Positions 22,828-34,631 are shown, counted from the first letter of the stretch. The stretch is DNA of 64,000 bases from Helianthus annuus (GCF_002127325.2 NC_035444.2:85177675-85241674), one strand, 5' to 3'. Notes: a model not told the origin generated them from the letters alone. Translations and numbers: made by a program.

Positions 22828-24180
22828 GCCAGCCGATCGGCTAGCATCTTCCTAGCCGATCGAGCAGCCCATTCGATCGGAGCTCCAGGCCGATCGGCTG
22901 CCACTTTCCTCTTTTGGAGCCTATAAATAGGGCTGTCATTGTCACACTTTCTATTTTTGGAAAGCTCTGACCGAACCAGCCTTCTTCTTCACCTTTTCTC
23001 AGATTTCTCTCAACTCCGGTAAGTTTTCACTCTAAATTCTTGTATGATTTTGATCATTGCATGATTCTACACCTTTCTATCTTTCAAAACTTGATTTCTA
23101 ACCGTGAAATCACCAAGATCTAAGTGTTCTTGGGTGATGTCATCATGGTGTTCTTGAAGAACACCAAACTTTGGCCTCATTCAACCATGAATAGCTTAGA
23201 TATGACCGGTTTCCACATAAACAAACTAAGATTTGTAAGAATCTTAACATTTTTATGAATAATTTCCAACTTTCTTCAACCTTTTACACTCAAAACCTTA
23301 AAACCGGTAGAAACGGAGCTTGAACCGGCTAACTAATCATTCTAACAGTTAAGAGGTTCAAGATTCAGATTCTATATACAAGGTTCACCGACGATGGGTT
23401 AAACTCTAAACCGACGTTCCGAACCGTTCACCGGCCGGACTTGGGTGATTCCTGTCCGAGCCGAGGAAACGAGTAGGAACGGAGGATATCATAGTTCAAC
23501 TCGTTATCAAACTACCTCGATATGACAACAAGTAATTAAACAGCCAAGAGTTAGACGAAAGGCCGACCAGGTCAGACTTGCTGGCCAAACGGCTAGGCTG
23601 TTCGAACAACCCAGCCGATCGGACATGCCAGCCGATCGACCGGGCCAGCCGATCGACCGGGCCAGCCGATCGGCTAGCACATGGCGTCTCACTTTTCAAA
23701 CTTCCTGAGGTATGGTATTGATGAAGTGATGTTCGATCGAGTATGCTACTCGATTTGGTAAACATTATTCTTCGGATCATGAGATACTATGCTTCAACAC
23801 TTGATTGATTTTACAACTCGTTCGTAGTAGGGAATGCCAGCCGATCGAACAGTCTGTTCGATCGAGCGACATCCTGTTGAGAATCACTTCTAAAGTTCCC
23901 AGCCGATCGGTTAAGCCGGCCGATCGAACGGACCGTTCGATCGATCGACCTGAAAGGTAAGAACACCTTAGTGCTCTCATATACTACAACGAAAACTTCA
24001 AAAGTTCAAATCCTCAAACACAAACACACCAGAGGAAGAAACAATCCACTCGAATGGCCCAGCCGATCGAGCCTACCGGCCGATCGAACAGGACTGTCCA
24101 AACGGACATACCAGCCGATCGAACAGCCCGCTCGATCGAACCTGCCGTTCGATCGACCAGCCTATTCGATCCATCCACAG
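22828..24180 (+). repeat. Dispersed GCCGATCG-type motif array in LTR
   Basis: Many copies of (A/G)GCCGATCG(A/G) and TTCGATCGA occur in two clusters, 22828-22905 and 23560-24180. In places they form short tandem runs such as GATCGACCGGGCCAGCC. The first cluster ends about 15 bp upstream of the TATA box; the second is downstream of it, where transcribed sequence is expected. Confidence 0.8.
22921..22930 (+). promoter_or_regulatory. LTR TATA box, chromovirus copy 2
   Basis: CTATAAATAG lies 658 bp into the LTR, in plus orientation, between the two motif clusters. Its position fits a U3/R boundary. Activity is inferred. Confidence 0.6.
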
Positions 24181-25114
24181 TTGTTTACATTTCCACGTTA
24201 CTTATTATTATGCTATCGAACCATTCAGGCTAATCCTACTCTCAGCGCTCCCTTCAATCCATAATCAATCACTGTGAGTATAGACCCCTTTTTGCTTTTA
24301 GCACTTTTGGGTGTTACATACGTTGCTTATATCAAAACACAAACGATCACACTACTCAAACTATTTGAACGCTAACCAATATGTATGTATTACGTGACTT
24401 AATGAATGCTTGTTGATTGTGTTTACACGTGGAATGCTGTCTACCTGTCTTAACGACGTAGTACTATAGTTTGGACTCAGCACCCGTTTACACGGGGGTT
24501 GTTAAGGACAATTACTTGCATGGATTACGGTGGTAATCATGTATTGCGAACCGTCTCGGACGGTCAACCCACAGTCATTGGTATCGATAGGTCCATGTCG
24601 ATAATTAGCATGCTTCGTTTTCCTCTGTGTACGTGCTGGTTATGCGTAAACTATTCAAACTCTATATGCTATTATCAAACTTGTATGCTCACCTTTACAT
24701 TATATGTATTGACTTTATTTTAACATATGTGACAGGTATTTAGGATGCTTATTTGCTAGGAAAGCGAGGCTAGAATAAGTTTCTAGAAGCCCCCAACAAA
24801 TAGTTGTCTGCCGAGAACAAGCGTCTGGGGCATAGTTGTCTGTAGATCTTGTCCTCTGGCAATACAGCCAGAAAGTCAACAGAATAGGGGTCTAGAAGCA
24901 GATAAACAATTGCTGTAATAATATTTGAATCTGAGTTGTCGGAACAGAACTACTTGTTTGGTTGTTATTTGTAATAATATATTTGTTTATTCGGGATACA
25001 GTATGGGACGTATCTTTAACTGGATTTTATGAATAGTTGTTATGGAAACTTCTGAACAATCTGTTTCGCTCAGTGTCGTGCCCCGATGATTCCGCCATCG
25101 GTTGGGGTGTGACA

Positions 25115-26008
25115 CACACGGTACCCCAATATTTTTGCACAGGAATCTGACAAAAGATGCAAAGTTTCGGAACGATACAATTTATCTCAAAATGGAACCG
25201 ACCTGGGGCAGCGATAATGCACTTACGGGAGAAGAGCAATTAGAGAAATGGGCTGAATGCATTACAGACCTCAACAAGGTAACTATTCAACAGAAATCGG
25301 ATGTTTGGCTGTGGAGATCGGGTTCACAGGTGGATGTCTTTCTGGTGAGTTCGGTAAGGGAGGAGCTTGATCATATCGACACTCTAAAAGAAACCAAGGT
25401 ACTAAACCAAGGTACTCAGATGGTTACATTGGATTCATAAGAAGGTCAACTGCTTTATGTGGCGTGTGGTACTCGACAGAATTGCGACAAGGGATGCACT
25501 TCACACTCGACATATTCAACTACCTTCTACAAACTGTGTCCTATGCAACAGTTCACGGGAATCGGCGGATCACCTCCTAATAACATGTGAAACGGCCCAA
25601 CAGGTATGGACCATGATCTTCCAATGGCTGAAAATACCTCTCCCAAATTATATTTTGAGTGCCGTACAACTGCTGGAAGTTATTCATTCACATACATGCT
25701 CAAAAACCAAAAAGAGGGCTGCACATGCAGTAGCGGCGGCCACATGTTGGTGTATTTGGTTAATGAGAAATGATATGATCTTCAAACTAAAACTATTCTC
25801 CATGACAAAGCTGATTGGGGATATCAAAGCTATTTCGCACTCTTGGATTAAGAATCGGGCTGGCCTCTCGGAGATTAATTGGGAGAAATGGAGGAGTTTT
25901 ACTTTCTAATTTGTTTCATGTATTAATCTTTTCCTTTTCTTGTTTGTACTGTTTGCTTGAGCACCTTACTTGAGTTATTTAATATAACCGCCTTTTTCAA
26001 AAAAAAAA
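25115..26008 (+). mobile_element. L1-type LINE 3' end, interrupted by chromovirus copy 2
   Basis: This is the C-terminal end of LINE ORF2 including the zf-RVT region: KKVNCFMWRVVLDRIATRDA, then CVLCNSSRESADHLLITC, then ATCWCIWLMRNDMIF, ending EKWRSFTF with stop at about 25909. A short 3' UTR and an A-run (25999-26008) follow. A small frame break lies near 25420-25457. The remainder is beyond the LTR insertion, off the window. The C/H pattern matches the ORF2 end of the full-length LINE at 53385-59189. Confidence 0.9.
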
Positions 26009-26021
26009 GATATTCGTTGCG

Positions 26022-26201
26022 TGCATTCATATTGTTGAGACAACGACATATAATGAACGAATTGTTGGACTTCTTGTTCCAAATGCAGCTGATGAAACCG
26101 GAGCTGTTATCTCGGTTGTTCAGTACTTTCATGACAAATACAATGTTCATCTTCGTTATCCTTTGCTTCCTGCAATTCAAGTAGGTACGGATGCTAAACG
26201 T
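26022..26201 (+). pseudogene. Argonaute PAZ-like gene fragment, copy A
   Basis: One frame reads ERIVGLLVPNAADETGAVIS followed by VVQYFHDKYNVHLRYPLLP and AIQVGTDAK. Argonaute PAZ domains share the pattern QYF-x-(E/D)-(K/R)-Y...LRYP-x-LP-x-(I/L)-Q-x-G, so this is recognised as a PAZ-derived piece of about 60 residues. PAZ binds the 3' end of small RNAs. The following conserved block of the family (YLPMELC...GQR) is absent, the upstream frame is cut by the LINE, and no MID or PIWI domain is nearby. It is a captured or decayed fragment, not a working gene. A profile search is needed to exclude chance similarity. Confidence 0.55.
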
Positions 26202-26494
26202 ACTGTTATTACAACCGAGACGATTCAAGTGAGTCCTATGAAGCAAGTGTCTGTCTATTCAATTGAGAGGAATCATTGCATTACATCCCCGTTGAAAAAC
26301 AGAATCGATAAATTTAAGGAAAATGGGGTTGAAAGATGATAACCCAACTGTGGAGGATCTCATTCTACAGCTTCGATAAATTCAGGGGTATTCTCAAATA
26401 ATGTTTCCTAGATGTTTGAAGACCAACAAATGTCCAAAGTGCTGCTTCTTCGTTCGCGTGACAGAAAGCTACCTTCCAAAATTAAAAAATTAAA

Positions 26495-26643
26495 TCGACA
26501 CCTTCAATACGCATCGTATAGGCCTATACGATGCGTATTACTTTTTGATAGGGGACATTTTCAGCCTTTGACTGACCTAGAAGTTTGAACCAACCTTAAT
26601 ACGCATCGTATAGGCCTATACGATGCATATTGAAGGTGTCGAT
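26495..26643. repeat. Palindrome pair forming a composite hairpin
   Basis: Arms TCGACACCTTCAATACGC and its inverse flank two 34-bp palindromes, one perfect at 26506-26539 and one with a mismatch at 26598-26631. Both share the core CGTATAGGCCTATACG. The whole could fold into a long stem. The same arrangement recurs at about 47185-47334. Confidence 0.85.
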
Positions 26644-26719
26644 TTAGTCTCCCAAGGTGTGCCAATAATACGACCCTTATACTAATAAAGAGAGAGAGTT
26701 GGGGGAATTATTTTTCTAA

Positions 26720-27004
26720 GAGCATTCACATCAATTCCATTCCATCATATTACACTAAAAAACACTATATTTTCTCTCTTCTTTTCAATTAAATAATATT
26801 TTTTATAACTTTATCATTACATTTTCTCTCTCCTCCACTCACAACCAATTCCAAATATATTAAATTATAGGGGGTGAACAGTGTCCCCCCAAATATACAG
26901 ATAAACAATAACATTTTCTATCTCCTCAACTCACAACCACTTTTTATACTCTTTATATTATAAAAACTCTACACACATAATTTGATGGCATGGATGTGAA
27001 TGCT
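26720..27004. mobile_element. Harbinger-type (Tourist-like) MITE, 285 bp
   Basis: Terminal inverted repeats GAGCATTCACATC and GATGTGAATGCTC are flanked by TAA on both sides, the 3-bp duplication used by PIF/Harbinger elements. The interior is AT-rich and has no coding capacity. Confidence 0.8.
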
Positions 27005-28886
27005 CTAATCCACTATTGAAGTTAATTTCGTACGGTTGTCGTTAAAATTTGTCCTTAATCATTATTCAAATTCATAAATTTCAATATCATGTCTATGTGA
27101 TGTTTAAATCTTTGAAACAAAGTTTTGTGTTAAATTTGCAACAGGGATTCCGGGTGGGAGTTACTTTTTCTTAATCTAATAAAACTTTCTTAATTACCTT
27201 TTCAAGTTCTTTCAACCAATCAAACTTCAAACCCCACAATTTAATTCGGTAGTTAAGTTAAATAATTGATTTGCTAAACACTAACCCCAAATTCCCATGT
27301 GGATAGACCTTACTTACCTATACTATCTGAGGTATTTAAGTACAAAATACTTTTTTATTAGCCCACAACAACTACATTATACATCTCACAAAAGAAGGTT
27401 ACGATCACTTGTTCCACTAATCTAAATGATGATAACCATTTCTCGTGTCTCAATGATGTTGGTAATGATCACCACTATACTTGCTCACTAAGTTGGAGTG
27501 ATCACAAATGTACATACAAATAAATCAAGAAAGTAAGTATTCATAAGATTTTCGATATGAGGACATAAAAACACCTATTCTTTTGCCTTCTCTTGAGTCT
27601 TTGGATATTGATCAAGATCTTTCTCTTGATTTGATATGAAAAGTTGTTGAAAGATTACTTTTTAAATGAGAGAAATGTGTAATATTGTTTGGCAAAAGGT
27701 AAGTCAAAAGTATTGGAAGCTATATTGTTTAAATACATAAGAAAGTGTGTATGAGACAGAGGGGGAGAGAGAAGTTGAGAAAGGGAACACAAAATTTGTC
27801 TAGATGCAATAGGATCGATCCAAGGCCGAACCCTGCACTGACCATTCTATCTTTGTTCTCGTTTTGTCTCTAAAAATAATACAGTTCCAATGTGTCCGAA
27901 AATGATTTTAAGCTTTTGTTTAAGTTTAAGCAATGCAAAATTAACGTTGAGCAAGGAGGAAAGCGACCAATGCTAATTATGTAAAACATCTTTTTGCTTA
28001 CACTCATCCAGAGTTGATTGGCACTTCATATGCCTAAATCACTCATCCAGAGTTGATTCAATTTAAAAGTTTTCTATACTAGGAAGATTTATTTTAACTT
28101 ACAAATAATACCATGAGCAAAGTAAATCTCGATTGGAGAAAGTAATTCGAAACTGATTAGTCATACACAACAATCATTTGATTACCATTGAACGTGTAGG
28201 CTTTAAACTTTCGACCTTCTTAGACTACACGAAGTCATGAGAGCAAGGTAAAAACCCCCACCCTACGGCCTGCACGTAGGCACCATGTAGACAATGGAGA
28301 CTTTTACCACAAAGAAAAGGGCAAAGGGTCGTGTTGTTGGCAAAGGGCAAGGGTAAAGCCCAAAAAAATCAAGTTGGTGAAGAGGGGCGACGCCCACGTA
28401 GAATCCCACAATGGGAAGGGGCAACACCCATGACTAACGGTGGCCGAGTGGTGTGGGTGATGTGGAGAAGATTTGCCCGCCTTTTTTCACTCCCCGCTGC
28501 ATATAGTCTTATCATTTCTCTTTCATAATAGAAAATACCAAACAAATATATATCATAATATAATATAATAAGTAAAAATTATTAAGACAAAATTAAATTT
28601 ACAAAATATCAAACAAGTTAAAAGGGTTAATGCAATAATAAGTTGACGAAGACGGTTCGTTGTCTTTTGTTTCCTATAAGCCCAATAGATCATTTACCGC
28701 CCAGATATGCAACAAAATGGCCGATGGAGCCCAACCAGAGGCAATAAGTAAGGACAGTAAAACTGAAATAGTTAACCTCGTTTTTAACTTTTTATCACAT
28801 ATATCTATACCCAAATAATTATTTTAATCATTATAAAAGAAAGTTAAGTACTATAAATTTCCGATTCTAATTATTGCTATTCAGTA
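27005..28886. other. Intergenic, nothing recognised
   Basis: The stretch is AT-rich without a recognisable gene. A G-rich patch at 28310-28450 repeats GGCAAAGGGC and gives a short accidental ORF. I see no terminal repeats I can defend. Confidence 0.5.
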
Positions 28887-29125
28887 ATAGGGGGCGTCAT
28901 TGATGGTCCGCCAGCACACTTACGAGCGCTAAAGGGGTGTGCAGGTAAGATCCATTCTTTTCAACCAATCAATTTTTTTTTTTATTTTGTTTAATAGGGG
29001 GGCTTTAAACCATTGCATGCAAGTTAAAGGGAGGAGCTTTAAAACCCCCATATGACGTGACGCCTAGGTGAATCTGACGTGGCGTAATAAAGCCATAGGG
29101 GCTTTAAACCACACCCCTAGCCTAA
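28887..29125. repeat. MITE-like repeat with GGGGCTTTAAACC motifs
   Basis: Three variants of GGGGCTTTAAACC occur at 28998-29012, 29031-29048 and 29097-29111. The ends AGGGGGCGTCAT and CACCCCTAG are roughly inverted. It has no coding capacity. Class is uncertain. Confidence 0.4.
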
Positions 29126-29321
29126 TATAATAGCTTATATAAATTTTATAAAAATACTATGCTAATGTGAATACAAATCCTTTTTTAACCGGATGATATG
29201 AATGTCTACCATCTTTCTTTAAAAAAGTAAATATATCAATATATTCGGTTTTGATGTGCGTATACGAGTATATGATCAGTTCCGTGTACTTGAATGGATA
29301 TGATCTAATATTGTACTCTAG

Positions 29322-29480
29322 TGGCGGATCCAGTAATTTTTTTTTGGGCTGCGAATGAGTGGTTCAATCATATTTTCAAGGGGTGCGATCGGGTTTTTTG
29401 TCTAAAAAATACACTAATTTTTTCTTTCAAAAGGTGTGCCCGGCCACCCACCGACCAAGGTGGGTCCATCCCTGCTGTAC
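29322..29480. repeat. Degenerate GTGGCGGATCCAG-type repeat
   Basis: It starts AGTGGCGGATCCAG, with T-rich and GGGTGCGA-type interior, and ends near GGGTCCATCCCTGCT. I recognise this as a common short dispersed repeat of plant genomes. The ends are too decayed to place a target duplication. Confidence 0.5.
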
Positions 29481-30566
29481 TCGTCTTCGTCGCGAAACGA
29501 AAATGAATTATATTTTTTGGTTTTTCTGTGGTCTCCCCTTTAAAACTTGGCTTTTGTTTAAACTGAAATTGACAAAAAAAAGTGTAAGAACTTTTGGTAA
29601 AAACTGATCATCTTTAATCTTGTAAAGCCACAAAAAGATTAAACACAGATATGAAGAGTCCTGAAAAACACAACTTTTTATCTGATTAATGTTAGCATAT
29701 ACATACAGACATGTATGTACAGGAAGAAAGGGTGGGGATTACTTTAGTGTCCCATGCTTTGGGAGGGACACCAAATGAAACAAAAGAGGTGGACCAACTC
29801 TTTCACATGCCATTCCATAAAAGACTACAGCTAGAAAGGGTCAAGGGGGATCCATGGTTTGAAAAAGGTAAAAGTTTTCAAGTTCATTAACAGAAAATAG
29901 AAAATAAAAAATGAAAGATTGTTAAATTAAACTAAACACGTAAATAAACAAAGTTGTTCCTCAATCATTTGAAATTTGTTCGTTGAAAATTTACTCAAAT
30001 CGGGTTTAAATAACCCGAGCTTATTGTTTTTTATGATCTTTCACCGATCACCATCATTTGACCATAGTTAATCCCATTAACCACACGGGTCTACAAAGAT
30101 TCGAATCTAAATCTCTTTGAAGCTTTGATAATTGGGTTCAGAGTAAAGTTAATGTTTGTTTTGGCGTGTGCAACTTGAAAATAATACGGTACCAGCATTT
30201 TCAAACCTTGCGGCTCGAGGTTTTGATCACGCTTGTCGTGAAGTCGGCCAGCTTTGCGAATCAGGCAACAATGTCCCATTTGAAATATTGAGCTTGGTGG
30301 TCGACTGGTCAGTTGGGTCTCTCTGTGGGTTCTCTATCAAGGATGCCATTTTTTTCGTTATGTTACCGACCCTTTGAAAAATGTTACAAGGTGCTTTTTT
30401 TTTGTGGTCCATGTGAAAATGAAAGTTCAAACACGGGCACACTGGCATTGCTACCTAGATTGGATTGATTGAGTCGTATTTGCTAGCTTGCGGGCTGACC
30501 CGACTAGAGGTGCCAAACCCGCCTTTTGGGCCCAACCGGATGAGTTTTAAAACGGGCTCGGATTAA
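29481..30566. other. Intergenic, nothing recognised
   Basis: No supported gene is seen. At 30480-30560 there is a degenerate motif of the type GCGGGCTGACCCGAC. The next MITE inserted into this motif's surroundings: related CGGCTCGGAT text occurs on both sides of 30567-30767. Confidence 0.4.
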
Positions 30567-30767
30567 GGGCATGTTTGGGTAAGCTTATTGAAACAACTTA
30601 TTGACTTATTGGCTTCTTGGAAAAGTCAGGATTTTGTGACTTATTAACTTATTGGCTTTTCCCCCCTCACATACACCCTCTTTGCCAAACATCATTTTAG
30701 AGCTTATGACTTTTCAAAAAGCCAATAAGTTAATAAGTTGTTTCAAAAAGCTTACCCAAACATGCCC
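30567..30767. mobile_element. Harbinger-type MITE, 201 bp
   Basis: The 20-bp terminal inverted repeats GGGCATGTTTGGGTAAGCTT and AAGCTTACCCAAACATGCCC are perfect, and TAA duplications flank them (30564-30566 and 30768-30770). The sub-terminal AATAAGTTAATAAGTTG blocks are also inverted. The small gap between the arms makes it a strong hairpin. Confidence 0.9.
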
Positions 30768-30854
30768 TAAGTCAAAGAAGGTCAAAACGGCTCGGATCAA
30801 TTTTAGGTAATGTTTTGACATGGATACCATCATACAAAACCAATTTAGGTAAGT

Positions 30855-31137
30855 GAATGAGTCCTAGATCAGTTGGTTTGGGAGAAGACACCCCAATAGC
30901 CTTTCAATGTTGTGGTTATGGGTCGGAGTCTCACTTGGTGCAATATTTTCCAAGTGGGTTAGGAATTTTTTACCACAATGAGCATTCGGGTTGTGGGTTT
31001 CCCCTGGAATGGTGGGCGGGCCTGGTCACCAATGTTGTTTGTGTTCGCAGGGCGTGGATGGCATTTCCCCAATGGGTTTGCCGGGATGGCCGGGCTTGTA
31101 TTGTCTTTGTTGGCCGTTAAAAAAACCAATTTTTAGG
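30855..31137 (+). mobile_element. tRNA-type SINE
   Basis: A box A-like TAGATCAGTTGG (about 30865-30876) and a box B-like GGGTCGGAGTC (30920-30930) are spaced as in tRNA promoters. A tRNA-unrelated body follows and ends in an A-run (31119-31125). Target duplications were not resolved. RNA polymerase III transcription is inferred. Confidence 0.6.
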
Positions 31138-31293
31138 TAATTATATGTGTAGCTTTAATACCAAACCAGTTTATAAAATTAACGGGTCAACATGACAATT
31201 TGACTCGAATTCTAACTCTTGTTTAAACGTATTTATGAGTTTGACCCGTAAATGATCAATAATCCATTTATATGATGCCATGTCATAAATTAA

Positions 31294-32218
31294 GGTGGTG
31301 TTTGTTTTTTGGCCAGAAGTACTTCTGGCCACTTATGTCTGCGCCGCGCAGACGCGCGCAGATGTTTGAACTCTGCAGCTTGTTTGTTTTCCGGAAGATC
31401 TGCAGACCAAAAACGTCTGCCTCACCTCTTCCCCACGCAGACATGGCCTTAAGTCTGCGGACCTCTTCTCACCTCTTCTCCTGCCCACAGACCTGCATCA
31501 CCTCCACCACCACACATCTCCGCCACCATCTCCGCCACCACCTCCACCACCACCGCCACCACATGCACCCCCACAAAACAAACACCACCCAAAACCCCCA
31601 AATCGAAACCACCACGTCTCCGCCACCACCTCCACCATCTCCGCCACCACGTCTCCGCCACCACCTCCACCTTCTTCCCTGCCATAGCCGCCGGTGCGGC
31701 TCCCAAAACCCCTAAATCGAAACCCAAATCGAACCCAGAGAGAGAGAGTGTGAGAGAGATACCGTAGAGAGAGAGAGAGAGAGAGAGAGATTGGAGACCG
31801 ATGGTGCTGGTTGAACGACGAAAACCCCCAAATCGAACCCAGATCGGAGACCAGTGGTGGTGGTTGAACCCAGAAAACCCCCAAATCGAACCAAACAAGC
31901 TGGTGAGATGGCGGAGATCGGTGGTGGTGGTGGTTGAACCCAGATCGGAGATGATGGCGGTGGTGTGAAGGCGGAGGTGGTGCGGTGGTGGTGGTCTGCA
32001 GATTGTAGAGAGAGAGTAGAGAGAGAGTAGAGAGAGATCAGCGTGTGACTGTGTGTTGTGTGTGTGTTTTAAACCTTAGAAGAGGTTTTATATATAAAAA
32101 AACAAACCCTCTTCTCCTTGCAGACTGCAGATATTTGGTCCACCTCTTCTCCTGCAGATGCCTGCAGATGTGGTCCGCAGACTGCAGATCTTTTCCCGCA
32201 GAAAAAACAAACAGCACC
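31294..32218. mobile_element. Harbinger-type non-autonomous element with microsatellites
   Basis: The ends GGTGGTGTTTGTTTTTT and AAAAAACAAACAGCACC are inverted with one mismatch and flanked by TAA (31291-31293, 32219-32221). Repeated CTGCAGA/TCTGCAG motifs fill the sub-terminal zones. The middle carries a CCACC-type microsatellite (31500-31680) and GA runs (31738-31791), which produce spurious ORFs on both strands. No transposase is present. Confidence 0.8.
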
Positions 32219-32279
32219 TAAATCTCTATTCAAATGTGGTACGTTAGAGATGTTTTTCATTATAATTATTAATTATATA

Positions 32280-32893
32280 TGTTAAACGAAGAGAATTAAT
32301 TTCTCACTCATATGTTTTATTTATTGGGCTTTTATTAGCCTGGTATTATCATTGGGCTTGTGAGAAGTATAGGCATAGGTATGTTAATGTTTTTGTTATG
32401 GTTGTTTTAGTCTTTATAACAGGTTGAAGAAGGTGGAAAATCTGAGGGGCTTTATGTAAATTCCGAGGGGCCGCGATCATCTTTAGCGAATCTTGTGGAC
32501 TAAAGTGTAACATTTTTATGAGCTGGTATAAAAGGGAAGAGTCTGGACTATTCTCATTATTCACTCCTCACATCCTCTCACTTGTTACACACACTAGTTT
32601 TTCCAGTTCATCCGTTCTAGTTTTTAGGGTTTGTATTGTGTATCGATCTATTGTTGAAGATCGTCTTGTATTACTCTATGTTTGTGAGAGTTTGGTCTGC
32701 AGTTGTTGATGATCATCTAGGTATTTTATTGTACTTTGTCTTTGATTTCTGATCTCACATATTGTGAGATCTAGGATTTGGGGGGCGTTTTCTGGGTTGG
32801 GTAACTAATAATGATTTTGTCGCTGTTTTGTCGCTTCTTTTTTTGTTCTGTATTGTTTCTTTATGTTGTGGTGAGCATTCATACCATTTGACA
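32280..32893 (+). repeat. 5' LTR of copia element (614 bp)
   Basis: It starts TGTTAAACGAAGAG and ends CATTTGACA, next to the PBS. A TATA box, GGTATAAAAGGG (32525-32536), supports a promoter in U3. It carries about 120 bp (about 32660-32795) absent from the 3' LTR. Confidence 0.93.
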
Positions 32894-32905
32894 TGGTATC
32901 AGAGC
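32894..32905 (+). promoter_or_regulatory. Primer binding site, initiator tRNA-Met (copia)
   Basis: TGGTATCAGAGC directly abuts the LTR end and matches the complement of the initiator tRNA-Met 3' end. Confidence 0.93.
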
Positions 32906-33716
32906 TATCGCATAGCTCTTGAGTCTGAGTTTTGGGGTTTCTGCTGTGTTCTAGAGTTTTGATATGTTCTTTGTTTACTTCTTCTTGTCTGTTCTGGTTG
33001 ATCTCTTTCTTGAAGTGTGTGCAGGTATAGATCTTGTAAGATCTGTTCGGATTTTGTGTGACACAAACCCTAATTAGGGTTTGTTGGTGTTGAAGAAGGA
33101 GATCTCTTGTCATCTATTTATTGAAGACCTGTGTTGGTCTCTGTAACCCTAGAAGGTTCAGGGCAAATTGACCAGGTTTGTTTGATTGTAGCTCGATTGA
33201 TTGTGGCTTGATCAGATCTTGTAGTTCTTGAAAACTACGGTTTTGATCTCTCTTGGAGTTATACGCACCCTTTGTAAGATCTTTCCATTTTTTGTTCTTT
33301 ATTTTCCGATGTTGAGATAGTTGATACGGGGGTAGTGAGGACTGGCCTGATTGTTGTTTTTGTTTAGTTGATACCGGGGTAGTGAGGACCGGTCTATCTG
33401 TGGACTGTGGTCTTGCTTATTGTTTTTGTTTGCTGGTTGTTCTGTGGTATACCTGTGTTCAGATTGTTCTGGTAGTTGTTATAATTCACTTGTTGTTATC
33501 TCATTTGTTAGAGAGTGGCTCCTGTATAAAGACCTGTCCAGGCACTATAAGTGACGAACCTGGAATCTGGACACTGATACAGCTTCGCCTTAGGGTTTTG
33601 CATCTTGATTGATTGTTCTTCTATGATTAGTTATCTGTTTGATAACTTATGTTCTTTTGTTTGTCATCTGTTTATATAGTGTTTGTTTGTCTGCTTATTG
33701 TTGTTGTTTGTCAATA
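32906..33716 (+). other. Copia leader
   Basis: This untranslated leader has no coding family. A 47-bp unit ending GGGTAGTGAGGAC occurs twice (about 33319-33342 and 33366-33391). Confidence 0.6.
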
Positions 33717-34631
33717 TGGATGGTAGTACATCTGTTACTCTCATTAGTAAATTAGACATAGGGTCCCCTTTTTACTTGCATCCTAGTGATTCTAGTGCAT
33801 TGACCATTGTTAGTATAAAACTTAAAGGTACAGAAAACTATACTGTTTGGGCTAGTGCAATGAAGCATGCACTAGAAGCTAAAAATAAATACGGTTTTAT
33901 AGATGGTAAATGTGAGAAACCTGAGGATGATGATGTCTTGTCTGCCCAATGGGATAGGTGTAACTCAGTTGTGCTTACTTGGTTGTTAAATTCTATATCT
34001 GAAGAACTGTTTCTTGGTCAAGTCTTTTCTAAGTTGGCTTCTGAGGTCTGGAATGATCTCAAGGAGTCCTTTGATAAGGTAGATGGTTCTGTTGTATACG
34101 ATTTGTATAAGAAAATCAACAATATTTCATAAAATGGTAGTTCTGTGGCAGACTATTATAATAGATTGACAACAATGTGGAAGCAGTTTGATTCTATGTT
34201 GCATCTGCCTTCATGTTCTTGTCAAGCTGCCAAGGACTACAATGATTTTTCCACATTAATAAAATTAATGCAGTTTCTTATGGGGCTTGATGATGTTTAC
34301 CAACCAGTAGGAACAAATCTGTTAAAAAGAGAACGGTTTCCTTCTGTTAAAGTGGCATTCTCTATTGTTTCTAGAGAAGAGTCACATAGGTTGTCTAGTA
34401 CTAGTTCAAAAGGGCAGAGTGTGTCTTTTGTTACTAAGTCTAATCAAAACAGTTTTGATCCTACAGAGAGTTTCTAGAGGACCCAACCCAAACTTGAAGT
34501 GCACACATTGTAATATGATAGGACACACTGTTGATAGGTGTTTTGAAGTCATAGGTTATCCACCTGGGTTTAAGAGAAGAACTAATAATAATAATAACAA
34601 CAAAAACAAAAACAACAACAACAACAACAAC

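Larger units (their letters stand above)
20331..25114 (+). mobile_element. Second chromovirus (copy 2), 3' half
   Basis: This is the 3' half of a plus-strand Ty3 chromovirus: RNase H, integrase, chromodomain, PPT and one LTR. Its 5' half is displaced off the left side of the window because the Athila-like element inserted at 20330. The first codons ([17 protein letters not shown]) run straight into the LTR boundary. It differs in sequence and LTR from copy 1. Confidence 0.93.
22263..25114 (+). repeat. 3' LTR of chromovirus copy 2 (about 2.85 kb)
   Basis: It begins TGTAACACCCCGTG after the PPT and ends GGGGTGTGACA, where LINE coding sequence resumes. The termini are near-inverted. The right boundary could shift by 2 bases because the next bases are CACAC. 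The partner LTR is outside the window. Confidence 0.85.
26009..26690 (+). repeat. Argonaute-like/palindrome module, copy A
   Basis: About 680 bp here match 47157-47840 in inverted orientation, with many substitutions and small indels. Homology ends at ATAATACGACC near 26680 (ATTATTGACACACC at the other copy). The left side is cut by the LINE insertion. The module contains a PAZ-like fragment (26022-26201), a non-coding middle, and a palindrome pair (26495-26643). Its element type is not identified. Confidence 0.8.

Noticed and set aside
30855..30935. A tRNA gene
   Set aside because: Boxes A and B are present but no cloverleaf acceptor pairing or T-arm is evident; a SINE head fits better.
31272..31898. 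147- to 149-codon ORFs rich in His/Pro or Gly/Val
   Set aside because: Translations of CCACC and GA microsatellites within a MITE.
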